Translations under genes and position numbers: made by a program
Notes under the pieces: model-generated
What the model was told of the DNA's origin: nothing
The model's input: only the letters and a program-made list of their open reading frames with translations
The model's database searches: none
Part shown: positions 1 through 6,340 of the stretch, piece after piece
How the letters are laid out: every line of letters begins with the position of its first letter
Position numbering within the stretch: the first letter of the stretch is position 1
From: an uncultured Ruminococcus sp.
Lineage (GTDB): Bacteria > Bacillota > Clostridia > Oscillospirales > Ruminococcaceae
NCBI GenBank assembly: GCA_910584195.1
Contig: CAJTYV010000055.1
Span: 1 to 11,390 of the forward strand
Reading direction: 5' to 3'
Length of the DNA stretch: 11,390 nt

Positions 1-45
1 AGTGACCCCCAAAAGTTGGATACAATTTTTTTGGGGGGCACTTCA
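1..45. mobile_element. Terminal inverted repeat of an IS3-family-like insertion sequence (partial, window edge)
   Basis: The first 42 bases form an imperfect palindrome: AGTGACCCCCAAAA at 1-14 faces TTTTTTTGGGGGGCACT at 26-42, and the block ends with TTCA at 42-45. Read from the right, the sequence begins TGAAGTGCCCCCC. From memory this resembles the ends of IS3-family (IS150-type) elements in Bacteroidales, which run from TGA to TCA. If so, base 45 is the outer edge and the element body lies to the left, outside the window. No transposase is visible, so family and completeness cannot be settled. It might instead be a solo palindrome or the terminator of the convergent neighbour. Confidence 0.45.
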
Positions 46-91
46 GTTCTGACGGGTAAAATCGTAAAATTCGGACTTGTTAGACAAATAC

Positions 92-3000
92 TTACGCGGT
101 TTCAACCTCAGGTACTGAATCTATCGAATTGACAAATTTAACCAATTGCGGATCTGAATCTTTTTGTATGAGGTTTCGGAGACTCTTTTTCAATTCATAA
201 GCATCATCCCCTGCTGTATTTATTAAATCCATATAAAAATCTTTGTTTTGCAGAATCAATGAACGGCATGCCCCATCGGAAATTACAGGTTTCACTATTT
301 TATCAATAACGTCTCCAGCTTGACTTTTCAAATTACCATGCGATCTAAGCCATGTTTCGAAAAATTGAAACTTTATTGCATTGATAGTCTTTTTACCGAT
401 GCAGAAATCATTTCTTATATCGGTAACTGTCGATTTAATTTTTCGTTTATCCAATCTTTCAACTATATTCTTGAAACAATTAGGGAAAGGATTCAAACTT
501 TGAGTTCCAGAAGCAATATCCATCAGAATCTTTTTGCCAAATTCAGTCAAGTTATCTGGCAAGGATTTGATTTTAGCCAGTAAATGTTTTATTGCGACAA
601 ACCAATAATATGATGTATGTGCTGTTCTTTGGGCGTATAATGTATCAACACTTATTTCAGACAACGCTTCGAACGCTATTTTATTGATATGATCGGTCAG
701 GACATTGCTTATTTTAGTGGTCAAATCGTAAAAAGATGCGTCAGGAATTACATCTTTAATATTGTTCTTAGTGATATACTTATCCAAATCGGTATTCCAC
801 TCTGCTAAATGCTCGATAAATACCTCATCCGTTACACCTATTCTGTTCTTAATATCTTCAAATTGGGGCAATATGTCTGAGAGCAATAATTTATAGCCAA
901 GTTTATGATTTACCATGTATTGTAGTGTTTCATTTAATAGCGGTATATTCCATCCCACACTATTTACTAATAAGTCTCCATGATCCACATAATAGTCCAT
1001 GAGTTCTGCAACATATTTTATATCTCCACCCTCTATTAAGGAAACGGAATGACCATGTGCCAATTGCATGGCGACTAAATCGTAATATCCAGACTCTTTA
1101 ATGTTTCGGCCATCAGTTTCTAATTCAGAATGCAACTGATTTATGTAGGTTGAATCTAACGTTACAGGTAAAGGTCTTTCTTCGTCAGATGCCAATAAAC
1201 GATAGGTTGTAAATATAGCCCCTATATTATCTTTATTTACATTCTGTTCATCAATGCAATTCGTGATCGCTTGCAAAAGCGTTGGAAACGTATAGGTAGA
1301 ATTATCTTTTAACGTTTTTACAATATCTGCATGGTCGAAATTATCGGGTAGTAAGTTTGCCAAATAATTATCGAGCGCCTCCGAATTTGTTGCTACTTGA
1401 TAATATTTATATGCTTTAGTTGTCGCGTTATCCCGATAGGCAGCATCTGTTGCATTTGCAGCTTGAATATAATCGATAAATGTATTTGGCTTGACTGTTT
1501 TTGCTTCAATCAATGACGTAAAATCGCACGCCAACTTATTTTGCGCAATAAACCTGTCTATTGCATCTAACGTTTTGAAATAGTCGCCGCCATTGAAGTC
1601 ATTGAACCGAACTATCTTCTTATATAATTGAGCAATCACATGGTTTTGGCTTTCCGTGTCTAAATGCAACAGCAGTTCTTGGTATTCGACAGGGAACACC
1701 TGCTTCTCTATGGATTCTTTTAATTTCAATTGTGCTATTCTTTGCCATACACGCAGAATAACATCGCTCTTTCGAGTTAATTTATGCAAACAATGTATAA
1801 TCTTATCGATAAGCGCATTGTCCATACATTGTATAACTTCTTCTAATACAGTGTCAAATTGTTTATTAGTCTCTGCATATTGATTTATGTCGTGGTCTTC
1901 TTCTCCGTTGATGCAGCCTTCAATATATTTTTTCAATGGAATTTGTCGAGCATCTTCAACATCGACACCATATACCAAAGCTGCAATTTCGCGTTGTGTT
2001 TGCAGATCATTGTTAATTATTGTTTGAATGCCATTCAGATAGTCGCCGGACAATATTTGTTCTACTGGATTTGCCAGAATATCCGTCTTCTTCAAACAGA
2101 ACAATGCTATGTTTATCATCAAAATTTCGTTACACCACTCTTGTTTAAGAGCGACCATCTCATTGATATATGATATAATTTCCCTAACATTGGCATTAGG
2201 ATTTACCAATCTGAATATCCGATTTATAGTTTCTTTCGCTTCATTTTCTGTTTCTCCAAATGCTTCAACAAACAGTTTGTTGAATATACTTCGATAGTCG
2301 GTAATAACAGGAGGAGCAACACGATAAACAATAGGGAAAGTTTTATTGATAAAATACTTGGTCAGTTGTTTCGTTTGTTCGTCGGTCTCATCTCCGAATG
2401 CACAAGCTAAATGTGTTTCATCGAAAGGAATAACAGCCCAAACATTTTCAAAACCGCTATCGGCGAAGAACGTATGGATAGAAGACCATAATTCTTTTAC
2501 TTTTTCAGCGGGGAGACGATCCATGTTGTCAAAAACAAGGACTAATTTACGTTGTCCTTTTTCCTTGATAAAATCAGAAATGTCTTGCATCCATGTTTTG
2601 AACTCGTAAACCGTTGGTTCGTCTTCGCTCAAAGTCTCATAGCAAACGTCCTTTTCGACTTTATCTTGATAAATAGCTAACATATAACTCCATCCATATT
2701 TATGATCTTTGCTATATGCCCATTTCCAAACGCACAATGCAATAAGAACTGGCAGTGCAGCTATGATAATAGACAATAAAGAAAACCACCATGTTGTGGG
2801 TGTAGGTTTTACTGCATACGCAATAAATGTAAATATCGGAGTTAAAACTGCAACCAAAAATGCCGCAACCATACCATTACTGATAAGGGGATATTTTTCG
2901 GTTACGGTCTCCGTTTTACGGGCTAATAAATATTTCAGCTTTTCAGACCATGATACGGTTTTCGTACCTCCACCTTTGACTTTTATTGTTGCATTTCCAG

Positions 3001-3346
3001 ATAGGATACCATCATCAATAAGTTTGCTTGTAAGCAATTCCAATATAGAGCGGCGTTGCAAGTCCTCTTGATGTCCCCATGCGTCATACTCAAAAAAGTA
3101 ATAGTCGTCTGATAATTCACGTTCCAACATTTTAACCACGTTGGATTTTCCAGATCCCCAAATACCTTCGATGCCGATAATTCGAGGTAAAGTACATTCC
3201 TCATCCAATGAATCATTCTGACAAAAATGGCGAGCAATAGTTTTTGCCAACCTTTCTTGCGAACCTCCATCGAATTTGTCAATACCACACGGTTTATTTT
3301 GGATAAACCGCGGATATTGCTGTTTGGATTGTAGTTTTGTTTCCAT
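92..3346 (-). CDS. KAP-family P-loop NTPase with two transmembrane helices
   Basis: This 1084-residue protein has the hallmarks of the KAP NTPases (named for Kidins220/ARMS and PifA). A Walker A motif GIWGSGKS lies at residues 61-68, a KAP-like FEYDAW segment at 85-90, and a Walker B strand LVLVFDNMDRL at about 268-278, followed by VWAVIPFDE at 302-310. Two hydrophobic segments, about 157-179 and 187-209, sit between Walker A and Walker B; membrane helices inserted at this place are a known family feature. The protein is therefore probably anchored in the inner membrane with its ATPase on the cytoplasmic face. Residues from about 450 onward look helical and I recognise no domain there. The start is the ATG 16 bases after the stop of the upstream ATPase gene, implying an operon; no Shine-Dalgarno is evident, which is common in Bacteroidetes. 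Base composition is visibly richer in A+T than in the rte genes, suggesting separate acquisition. PifA excludes phage T7, so defence is possible, but the substrate and function here are unknown. Confidence 0.85.
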   Translation of the reverse strand: METKLQSKQQYPRFIQNKPCGIDKFDGGSQERLAKTIARHFCQNDSLDEECTLPRIIGIEGIWGSGKSNVVKMLERELSDDYYFFEYDAWGHQEDLQRRSILELLTSKLIDDGILSGNATIKVKGGGTKTVSWSEKLKYLLARKTETVTEKYPLISNGMVAAFLVAVLTPIFTFIAYAVKPTPTTWWFSLLSIIIAALPVLIALCVWKWAYSKDHKYGWSYMLAIYQDKVEKDVCYETLSEDEPTVYEFKTWMQDISDFIKEKGQRKLVLVFDNMDRLPAEKVKELWSSIHTFFADSGFENVWAVIPFDETHLACAFGDETDEQTKQLTKYFINKTFPIVYRVAPPVITDYRSIFNKLFVEAFGETENEAKETINRIFRLVNPNANVREIISYINEMVALKQEWCNEILMINIALFCLKKTDILANPVEQILSGDYLNGIQTIINNDLQTQREIAALVYGVDVEDARQIPLKKYIEGCINGEEDHDINQYAETNKQFDTVLEEVIQCMDNALIDKIIHCLHKLTRKSDVILRVWQRIAQLKLKESIEKQVFPVEYQELLLHLDTESQNHVIAQLYKKIVRFNDFNGGDYFKTLDAIDRFIAQNKLACDFTSLIEAKTVKPNTFIDYIQAANATDAAYRDNATTKAYKYYQVATNSEALDNYLANLLPDNFDHADIVKTLKDNSTYTFPTLLQAITNCIDEQNVNKDNIGAIFTTYRLLASDEERPLPVTLDSTYINQLHSELETDGRNIKESGYYDLVAMQLAHGHSVSLIEGGDIKYVAELMDYYVDHGDLLVNSVGWNIPLLNETLQYMVNHKLGYKLLLSDILPQFEDIKNRIGVTDEVFIEHLAEWNTDLDKYITKNNIKDVIPDASFYDLTTKISNVLTDHINKIAFEALSEISVDTLYAQRTAHTSYYWFVAIKHLLAKIKSLPDNLTEFGKKILMDIASGTQSLNPFPNCFKNIVERLDKRKIKSTVTDIRNDFCIGKKTINAIKFQFFETWLRSHGNLKSQAGDVIDKIVKPVISDGACRSLILQNKDFYMDLINTAGDDAYELKKSLRNLIQKDSDPQLVKFVNSIDSVPEVETA

Positions 3347-3362
3347 ATACGTAATTTATTGA

Positions 3363-4493
3363 TTATACGAACTCCAAATAATTCTCCCGATTTACCACAT
3401 GAAACTCGGCATAGGGATAGGCTTCTTGGAAGGCTTTCGGTGCGGCCGGCATTTTATTTCCCCACTTGAACTCCAAGGCGGTAAGACTGTCGGCACTCTC
3501 CTCAATCAGGTCGATTTCCTGTTTGTCGTAGGTGCGCCAGAAATAGAACTCCCTGTGCAGTCCCTCATTGAAGTTCGCTTTGCGCCGCTCTCCGATGATG
3601 TAGTTCTCCCACAGCGCACCGACATCCTGCCGAATGGCCAGCGGTGAGAAAGCCCCGATAATGGCATTGCGAATGCCGTTGTCGTAGAAGTACCACTTGC
3701 CAGCTTTTGTAACCTCCTTGCGTAGGTTACGCGAATAAGCCCCCAGACGATAGATAACGAAGACCTTTTCCAATAGGTCGAGGTATTTTTCAACGGTCGT
3801 CTTGCTCATGCCGAGTTGTTTACCTAACTCTTCGTAAGAAACTTCGCTGCCCAACTGAAAAGCTATCAATCGCAGTAGATCGCGCATCTTGCTCGAATTT
3901 TTTAAGCCGTCAATTGCTAAGATATCTTTAAGCAGGTATGCACCGACAATATCACGTAGGTAGTCTGTTTTACGTTCATAGTTCTCCATCATTACTACTT
4001 CGGGATAGGAACCGTAAATCAAGCGCGCTTCGAGGTTCTGGCGGGTTTCAAGTGCCGTTTCCGTCTGTGCGATTTCCCGTTGCGAGAATGGTGTAAGGAG
4101 AAATTGCGTACTGCGGCCGACCAACGGTTCACCAGTCTTATTCAGCAAATCGAATGACGAAGAACCACTTGCCAAGACACTTATTCCCGGTATTTCATCA
4201 ACTATCAACTTCAGAATACTACCGATTTGTGGTATGTTCTGTGCCTCATCAATAGCCAGCAAATCAATACCATCCAATAAATGCCGATAATTGGCTATTG
4301 AGCGATTCTCCAATAGTGCTAATGTGTCGTAGTCTTCGCCGTTGAGCATCATCGTCCTACCTGAATAGTTGTCCACAATTTTACGCATCATTACCGTTTT
4401 ACCAACACGGCGAGCACCAAAAATCAGTACTGCTTTATTGGGCGCGATTCGTGCTGTAATCTTCTCTTGAAGTATTCTATTTACTGTTTCCAT
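3363..4493 (-). CDS. AAA-type ATPase with C-terminal DUF4143 domain
   Basis: This 376-residue protein matches the layout of the widespread AAA_14/DUF4143 ATPases. Walker A is GARRVGKT at 26-33, Walker B is LLAIDEAQ at 78-85, and LASGSSSFDL at 107-116 fits the sensor-1 strand. A winged-helix-like segment (VSYEELGKQLGMSKTTVEKY) lies at about 218-237. The C-terminal part ends with a pattern like a PD-(D/E)xK nuclease core: D328 in EIDLI, then ExK at E341-F-K343 in LEFKW. Catalysis by that core is not established for the family as far as I know. Length is close to the family norm of about 380-400. The start is the ATG at 4493, close behind an AAGG, with a -7-type promoter box at 4512-4519 giving a very short leader. 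It is the first gene of a likely pair with the KAP NTPase. The cellular role of DUF4143 ATPases is poorly defined; some sit in mobile or defence contexts. Confidence 0.85.
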   Translation of the reverse strand: METVNRILQEKITARIAPNKAVLIFGARRVGKTVMMRKIVDNYSGRTMMLNGEDYDTLALLENRSIANYRHLLDGIDLLAIDEAQNIPQIGSILKLIVDEIPGISVLASGSSSFDLLNKTGEPLVGRSTQFLLTPFSQREIAQTETALETRQNLEARLIYGSYPEVVMMENYERKTDYLRDIVGAYLLKDILAIDGLKNSSKMRDLLRLIAFQLGSEVSYEELGKQLGMSKTTVEKYLDLLEKVFVIYRLGAYSRNLRKEVTKAGKWYFYDNGIRNAIIGAFSPLAIRQDVGALWENYIIGERRKANFNEGLHREFYFWRTYDKQEIDLIEESADSLTALEFKWGNKMPAAPKAFQEAYPYAEFHVVNRENYLEFV

Positions 4494-4511
4494 ACCTTAT
4501 AAAATATAATG

Positions 4512-4519
4512 CAAAGATA
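4512..4519 (-). promoter_or_regulatory. Bacteroidetes-type -7 promoter box for the DUF4143 ATPase gene
   Basis: On the minus strand this reads TATCTTTG, a full match to the Bacteroides -7 consensus TAnnTTTG. Transcription would begin near 4505, about a dozen bases before the ATG at 4493. No TTTG lies at the usual distance for a -33 box (the nearest, 4548-4551, is 28 bases upstream), so recognition may depend on another factor or a weak -33 element. Confidence 0.55.
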
Positions 4520-4535
4520 ATCATATTTTTTTAAT

Positions 4536-4583
4536 TGGCGAATTTTACAAAAAAAACGGGCTATTAAATGGCGATTTTTACAA
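4536..4583. repeat. Two 15-base direct repeats upstream of the ATPase promoter
   Basis: TGGCGAATTTTACAA at 4536-4550 and TGGCGATTTTTACAA at 4569-4583 differ at one base out of 15. They start 33 bases apart, roughly three helical turns, so both would face the same side of the DNA. They lie just upstream of the -7 box of the ATPase gene, where an activator or repressor would bind. The winged-helix segment of the ATPase makes autoregulation conceivable, but this is inference. The rest of 4584-4734 is AT-rich and I see nothing further in it. Confidence 0.5.
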
Positions 4584-4734
4584 CCACAATCTTATGGAAG
4601 TTGTTTCATTGTTTTTAGTAATGATATATGTTCATACTATGATGACTCAATAATTTACCAGACATACGTTTCTGAAATTTGTCCTTATAGGAATGAAAAA
4701 CTCACATATATTGTGCTAATTAATATATAATTAA

Positions 4735-4772
4735 ATGAAAATAAAAAGACAGGATACGAGTATTCCTGTCTT
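4735..4772 (-). terminator. Rho-independent terminator of rteC
   Basis: AAGACAGGA (4746-4754) and TCCTGTCTT (4764-4772) are perfect inverse complements, extended towards the loop by TAC/GTA with one bulged base. On the minus strand the stem runs into a T-rich tract (TTTTTATTTTC at about 4747-4737). It starts 22 bases after the rteC stop, as expected for its terminator, and separates rteC from the cargo genes. Confidence 0.7.
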
Positions 4773-4794
4773 CTCATATGTAATGGATATTTTT

Positions 4795-5448
4795 TTATTT
4801 TCTCATCCGCTCCAACTCCTCATCACGCAACATTCTCTCGTTCAGTTTTTCCTGCATCCTGTCAATGAAATAGGTGCGGCTTTCGTTCTTCCGGCGTTTG
4901 ATATCAGTGTAGAAGCGGTAGCAGTCTTTAGAATCAACCCCGAATATCTTATAGAGAAGTGGGGCGAGCTGTTTGAGCGGCATATTGCCGTTGTTGATGC
5001 AGCCCATCACGTCTATGCCGTAGATAAGTTCCACGAGGTCGATGGCATTGCCCGTCCATTGAAGAAGGCTGGCGGTGGTTTCTGTTGCGTTGTTGGCGGA
5101 TATTAGTGGTGGCACTTGGGGCGTGGCAAGGAATTTCTGCATCTTTCTTACGAAAGACAGAGCCTTGCTGACGTAGGCGGCAATCTCTCTTTTTTCTTCT
5201 GACAGATTACGTACGGGATGGTGCTGCAACTCGATTTCGATGTAGGCAAGCGCGATGACGGTAAGGTTCATGTCCATGCCGCCGTTGCACAGTTCGATCA
5301 CTTGGGTGGCGAAAGCCGTGTATGCCGTTTCCATATTGCAGTCGCCGGCTTCGTTTATCAGGCGGAAAAAGTCGGTTTCCGCCAGCAAGAAATAATTCAT
5401 GGTTCTGTCAATTTTGAAAATTACACTTTGTTTTCTGCGTGCGCACAT
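4795..5448 (-). CDS. rteC: RteC, regulator of conjugative-transposon excision
   Basis: I recognise this as RteC of CTnDOT-type elements. In CTnDOT, RteC is a DNA-binding activator made under RteB control; it binds inverted repeats upstream of the excision operon (xis2c, xis2d, exc) and switches it on. I chose the ATG at 5448, giving 217 residues, the length I recall for CTnDOT RteC. The open frame extends five codons further to a TTG at 5463, and a second ATG at 5400 (201 residues, beginning MNYFLLAETDFF) is the alternative. None has a clear Shine-Dalgarno. The protein is mostly helical and ends in a highly charged stretch (RRKNESRTYFIDRMQEKLNE) that suits a DNA-binding tail, but no simple HTH stands out by eye. 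Upstream lie a terminator-like hairpin and two inverted repeats; downstream is a clear terminator, so it is probably a single-gene unit. The excision genes do not follow it within this window. Confidence 0.9.
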   Translation of the reverse strand: MCARRKQSVIFKIDRTMNYFLLAETDFFRLINEAGDCNMETAYTAFATQVIELCNGGMDMNLTVIALAYIEIELQHHPVRNLSEEKREIAAYVSKALSFVRKMQKFLATPQVPPLISANNATETTASLLQWTGNAIDLVELIYGIDVMGCINNGNMPLKQLAPLLYKIFGVDSKDCYRFYTDIKRRKNESRTYFIDRMQEKLNERMLRDEELERMRK

Positions 5449-5474
5449 GAATATAATTGGCAAAAAACGCGGCA

Positions 5475-5518
5475 GAAAATAAAAAATCCAACACTCAATT
5501 TTACAAAGTGCTGGATTT
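5475..5518 (-). terminator. Terminator-like hairpin between the RibD-like gene and rteC
   Basis: AAATCCAACACT (5484-5495) and AGTGCTGGATTT (5507-5518) pair over 12 bases with one mismatch around an 11-base loop. On the minus strand the stem is followed by TTTTTTATTTTC, the form of an intrinsic terminator. It lies about 120 bases after the stop of the RibD-like gene and 35 bases before the rteC ATG. It may simply end the upstream transcript. If the rteC promoter lies upstream of it, it would act as an attenuator in the rteC leader. Confidence 0.6.
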
Positions 5519-5561
5519 CAGAGGTATAAAATTCAGTATTTTTTCACAAGGACAAATTATC

Positions 5562-5614
5562 TCCGACTTAAATTGTTTGTAATCGGAACATTTATTCTAT
5601 TCCTGAAAATAGAA
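5562..5614. promoter_or_regulatory. Two short inverted repeats upstream of rteC, candidate regulator sites
   Basis: TCCGACTTA (5562-5570) faces TAATCGGA (5580-5587), pairing except for one extra base. TTCTATT (5595-5601) faces AATAGAA (5608-5614) perfectly with a 6-base spacer. Both lie 110-170 bases upstream of the rteC ATG, where the activator RteB would be expected to bind. No clear -24/-12 or TAnnTTTG element was found by eye between them and rteC, so the assignment to RteB is inference. Confidence 0.3.
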
Positions 5615-5638
5615 ATGTATGCTTGCCGCACATTTTGG

Positions 5639-6061
5639 CTATCTTGCTTTTTTATCAAGGATATAGATAATGCGACATACACCGTTGGGATAGCTTTTCA
5701 AAGAGGAAAGCGTCCAGTGTTGCTCTGGCAGAGCCGACTTAAAAAAATGTCGTCCGCTTCCGGATATGAAAGGAACGGTGTATAGTATGATTTCATCCAC
5801 AGCGTGCATCCGCAGCAGTCCGTTTATATAGTCTGCCGTGTCCGGTGTGGCTTCCGCGAGGTAACGGATGTTTGTGCAGTCTTTTCTCCATTCGTGCAGC
5901 ATTGAAATGGAATAGTCCGGTGTCACACGGTAAAAGGCTTTCTTCCTGATTTCATCAAGACCGCAACGGTCAAGGCACAAATCCTGATGTGCTTTATCAT
6001 ATAACTCTGAAGAAAGACATCCGTCCATCGTCAGTACGGCGAGAATCTGAACTTTACCCAT
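5639..6061 (-). CDS. Small RibD-C/dihydrofolate-reductase-like protein
   Basis: The 140-residue product resembles the RibD C-terminal/DHFR-like reductase fold. It opens with a strand and turn of the usual form (VQILAVLTMDGCLSS, 4-18). Its C-terminal half has DEIILYTVPFISGSGRHFF (89-107), similar to the NADPH-binding segment (VPxxxGxGxxxF), followed by LPEQHWTLSSLKSYPNGV (111-128), a pattern seen near the end of many RibD_C proteins. It is short for the family (commonly 170-220 residues), and the usual first nucleotide-binding region in the middle is not obvious, so activity is uncertain. The ATG has AAAGGA about 8 bases upstream, a good Shine-Dalgarno. It sits between rteB and rteC on the same strand, behind a structured leader with a terminator-like hairpin. 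I recall RibD-family genes in this spot in other tetQ elements. The substrate is unknown; folate or riboflavin chemistry is only suggested by the family. Confidence 0.7.
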   Translation of the reverse strand: MGKVQILAVLTMDGCLSSELYDKAHQDLCLDRCGLDEIRKKAFYRVTPDYSISMLHEWRKDCTNIRYLAEATPDTADYINGLLRMHAVDEIILYTVPFISGSGRHFFKSALPEQHWTLSSLKSYPNGVCRIIYILDKKAR

Positions 6062-6088
6062 AATCGTTTCCTTTCGTTAGGCAAGGGT

Positions 6089-6115
6089 AAAAAAGTAGCG
6101 TGCAATTCACACTAC
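6089..6115 (-). terminator. Terminator-like hairpin directly before the RibD-like gene
   Basis: On the minus strand GTAGTGTG (6115-6108), loop AATTG, and CACGCTAC (6102-6095) form an 8-pair stem (one G-U pair in RNA) followed by six T at 6094-6089. The Shine-Dalgarno of the RibD-like gene begins about 14 bases later. It could end the tetQ-rteA-rteB transcript, or serve as an attenuator for the RibD-like gene, since an upstream segment (6156-6169) can compete for its sequence. Confidence 0.6.
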
Positions 6116-6116
6116 C

Positions 6117-6237
6117 TTCAAGCGATGGCTCTGGTAAAGCCTTTACGGAGAGTACGTGAATGCACGCTATGCGTAAGCATAGCATAAGCATCACGCAATC
6201 GTCTCCGTAGTTCCAATTTACCAGATTTTCGCTTGAA
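6117..6237 (-). ncRNA. Large nested stem-loop in the leader of the RibD-like gene
   Basis: Five nested arms pair in order: 6117-6125 with 6229-6237 (9 bp), 6130-6138 with 6217-6225 (9 bp), 6144-6151 with 6202-6209 (8 bp), 6155-6163 with 6188-6195 (8 bp, one bulge), and 6166-6172 with 6177-6183 (7 bp) around a 4-base loop. That is about 41 pairs in 121 bases with only small internal loops, far beyond chance. I assign it to the minus strand because a promoter box precedes it at 6311-6318 and a T-tract terminator follows it at 6089-6115. On the plus strand the apex loop would be GTAA, of GNRA type, so an antisense RNA cannot be excluded. It is not a structure I can name. Two reading frames stay open across parts of it, so a short leader peptide is possible. 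Confidence 0.55.
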
Positions 6238-6310
6238 ACGCCTTGCGGTCTTATCCTATATGTTGGCGGCGAAAAGCTCCTGCCAATCGCCGTTTTTCTC
6301 AAATGTTATG

Positions 6311-6318
6311 CAAAGATA
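6311..6318 (-). promoter_or_regulatory. Bacteroidetes-type -7 promoter box for the RibD-like leader transcript
   Basis: The minus strand reads TATCTTTG, matching TAnnTTTG exactly, 23 bases after the rteB stop. Transcription would start near 6305 and run about 245 bases before the RibD-like ATG. A -33 TTTG at normal spacing is missing; the only nearby TTTG is four bases upstream, too close. The same core with flanking bases (TATCTTTGCAT) occurs before the ATPase gene. Confidence 0.5.
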
Positions 6319-6340
6319 GCCAAATTCAGTGAATTACGGG

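Noticed and set aside
2709..3071. 120-codon plus-strand frame
   Set aside because: Lies opposite the membrane segments of the KAP gene and has no independent support.
5449..5760. Sigma-54 -24/-12 promoter for rteC
   Set aside because: RteB has the GAFTGA loop, so I looked for GG-N10-GC by eye; the best candidates (for example GG-N10-TC near 5552-5565) fail the consensus.
6074..6082. GTTAGGC core like an integron attC site next to the large stem-loop
   Set aside because: A 7-base match only; the paired core site in the right orientation is missing and the stem-loop does not have attC box spacing.
6117..6237. Group II intron, retron or CRISPR-related RNA
   Set aside because: No reverse transcriptase, no domain V-like sequence, no repeat-spacer array and no cas gene in the window.
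6054..6302. 82-codon minus-strand frame starting at a TTG
   Set aside because: It runs across the structured leader and terminator, has no recognisable protein content and a rare start; only the shorter leader-peptide idea is kept, as a low-interest finding.
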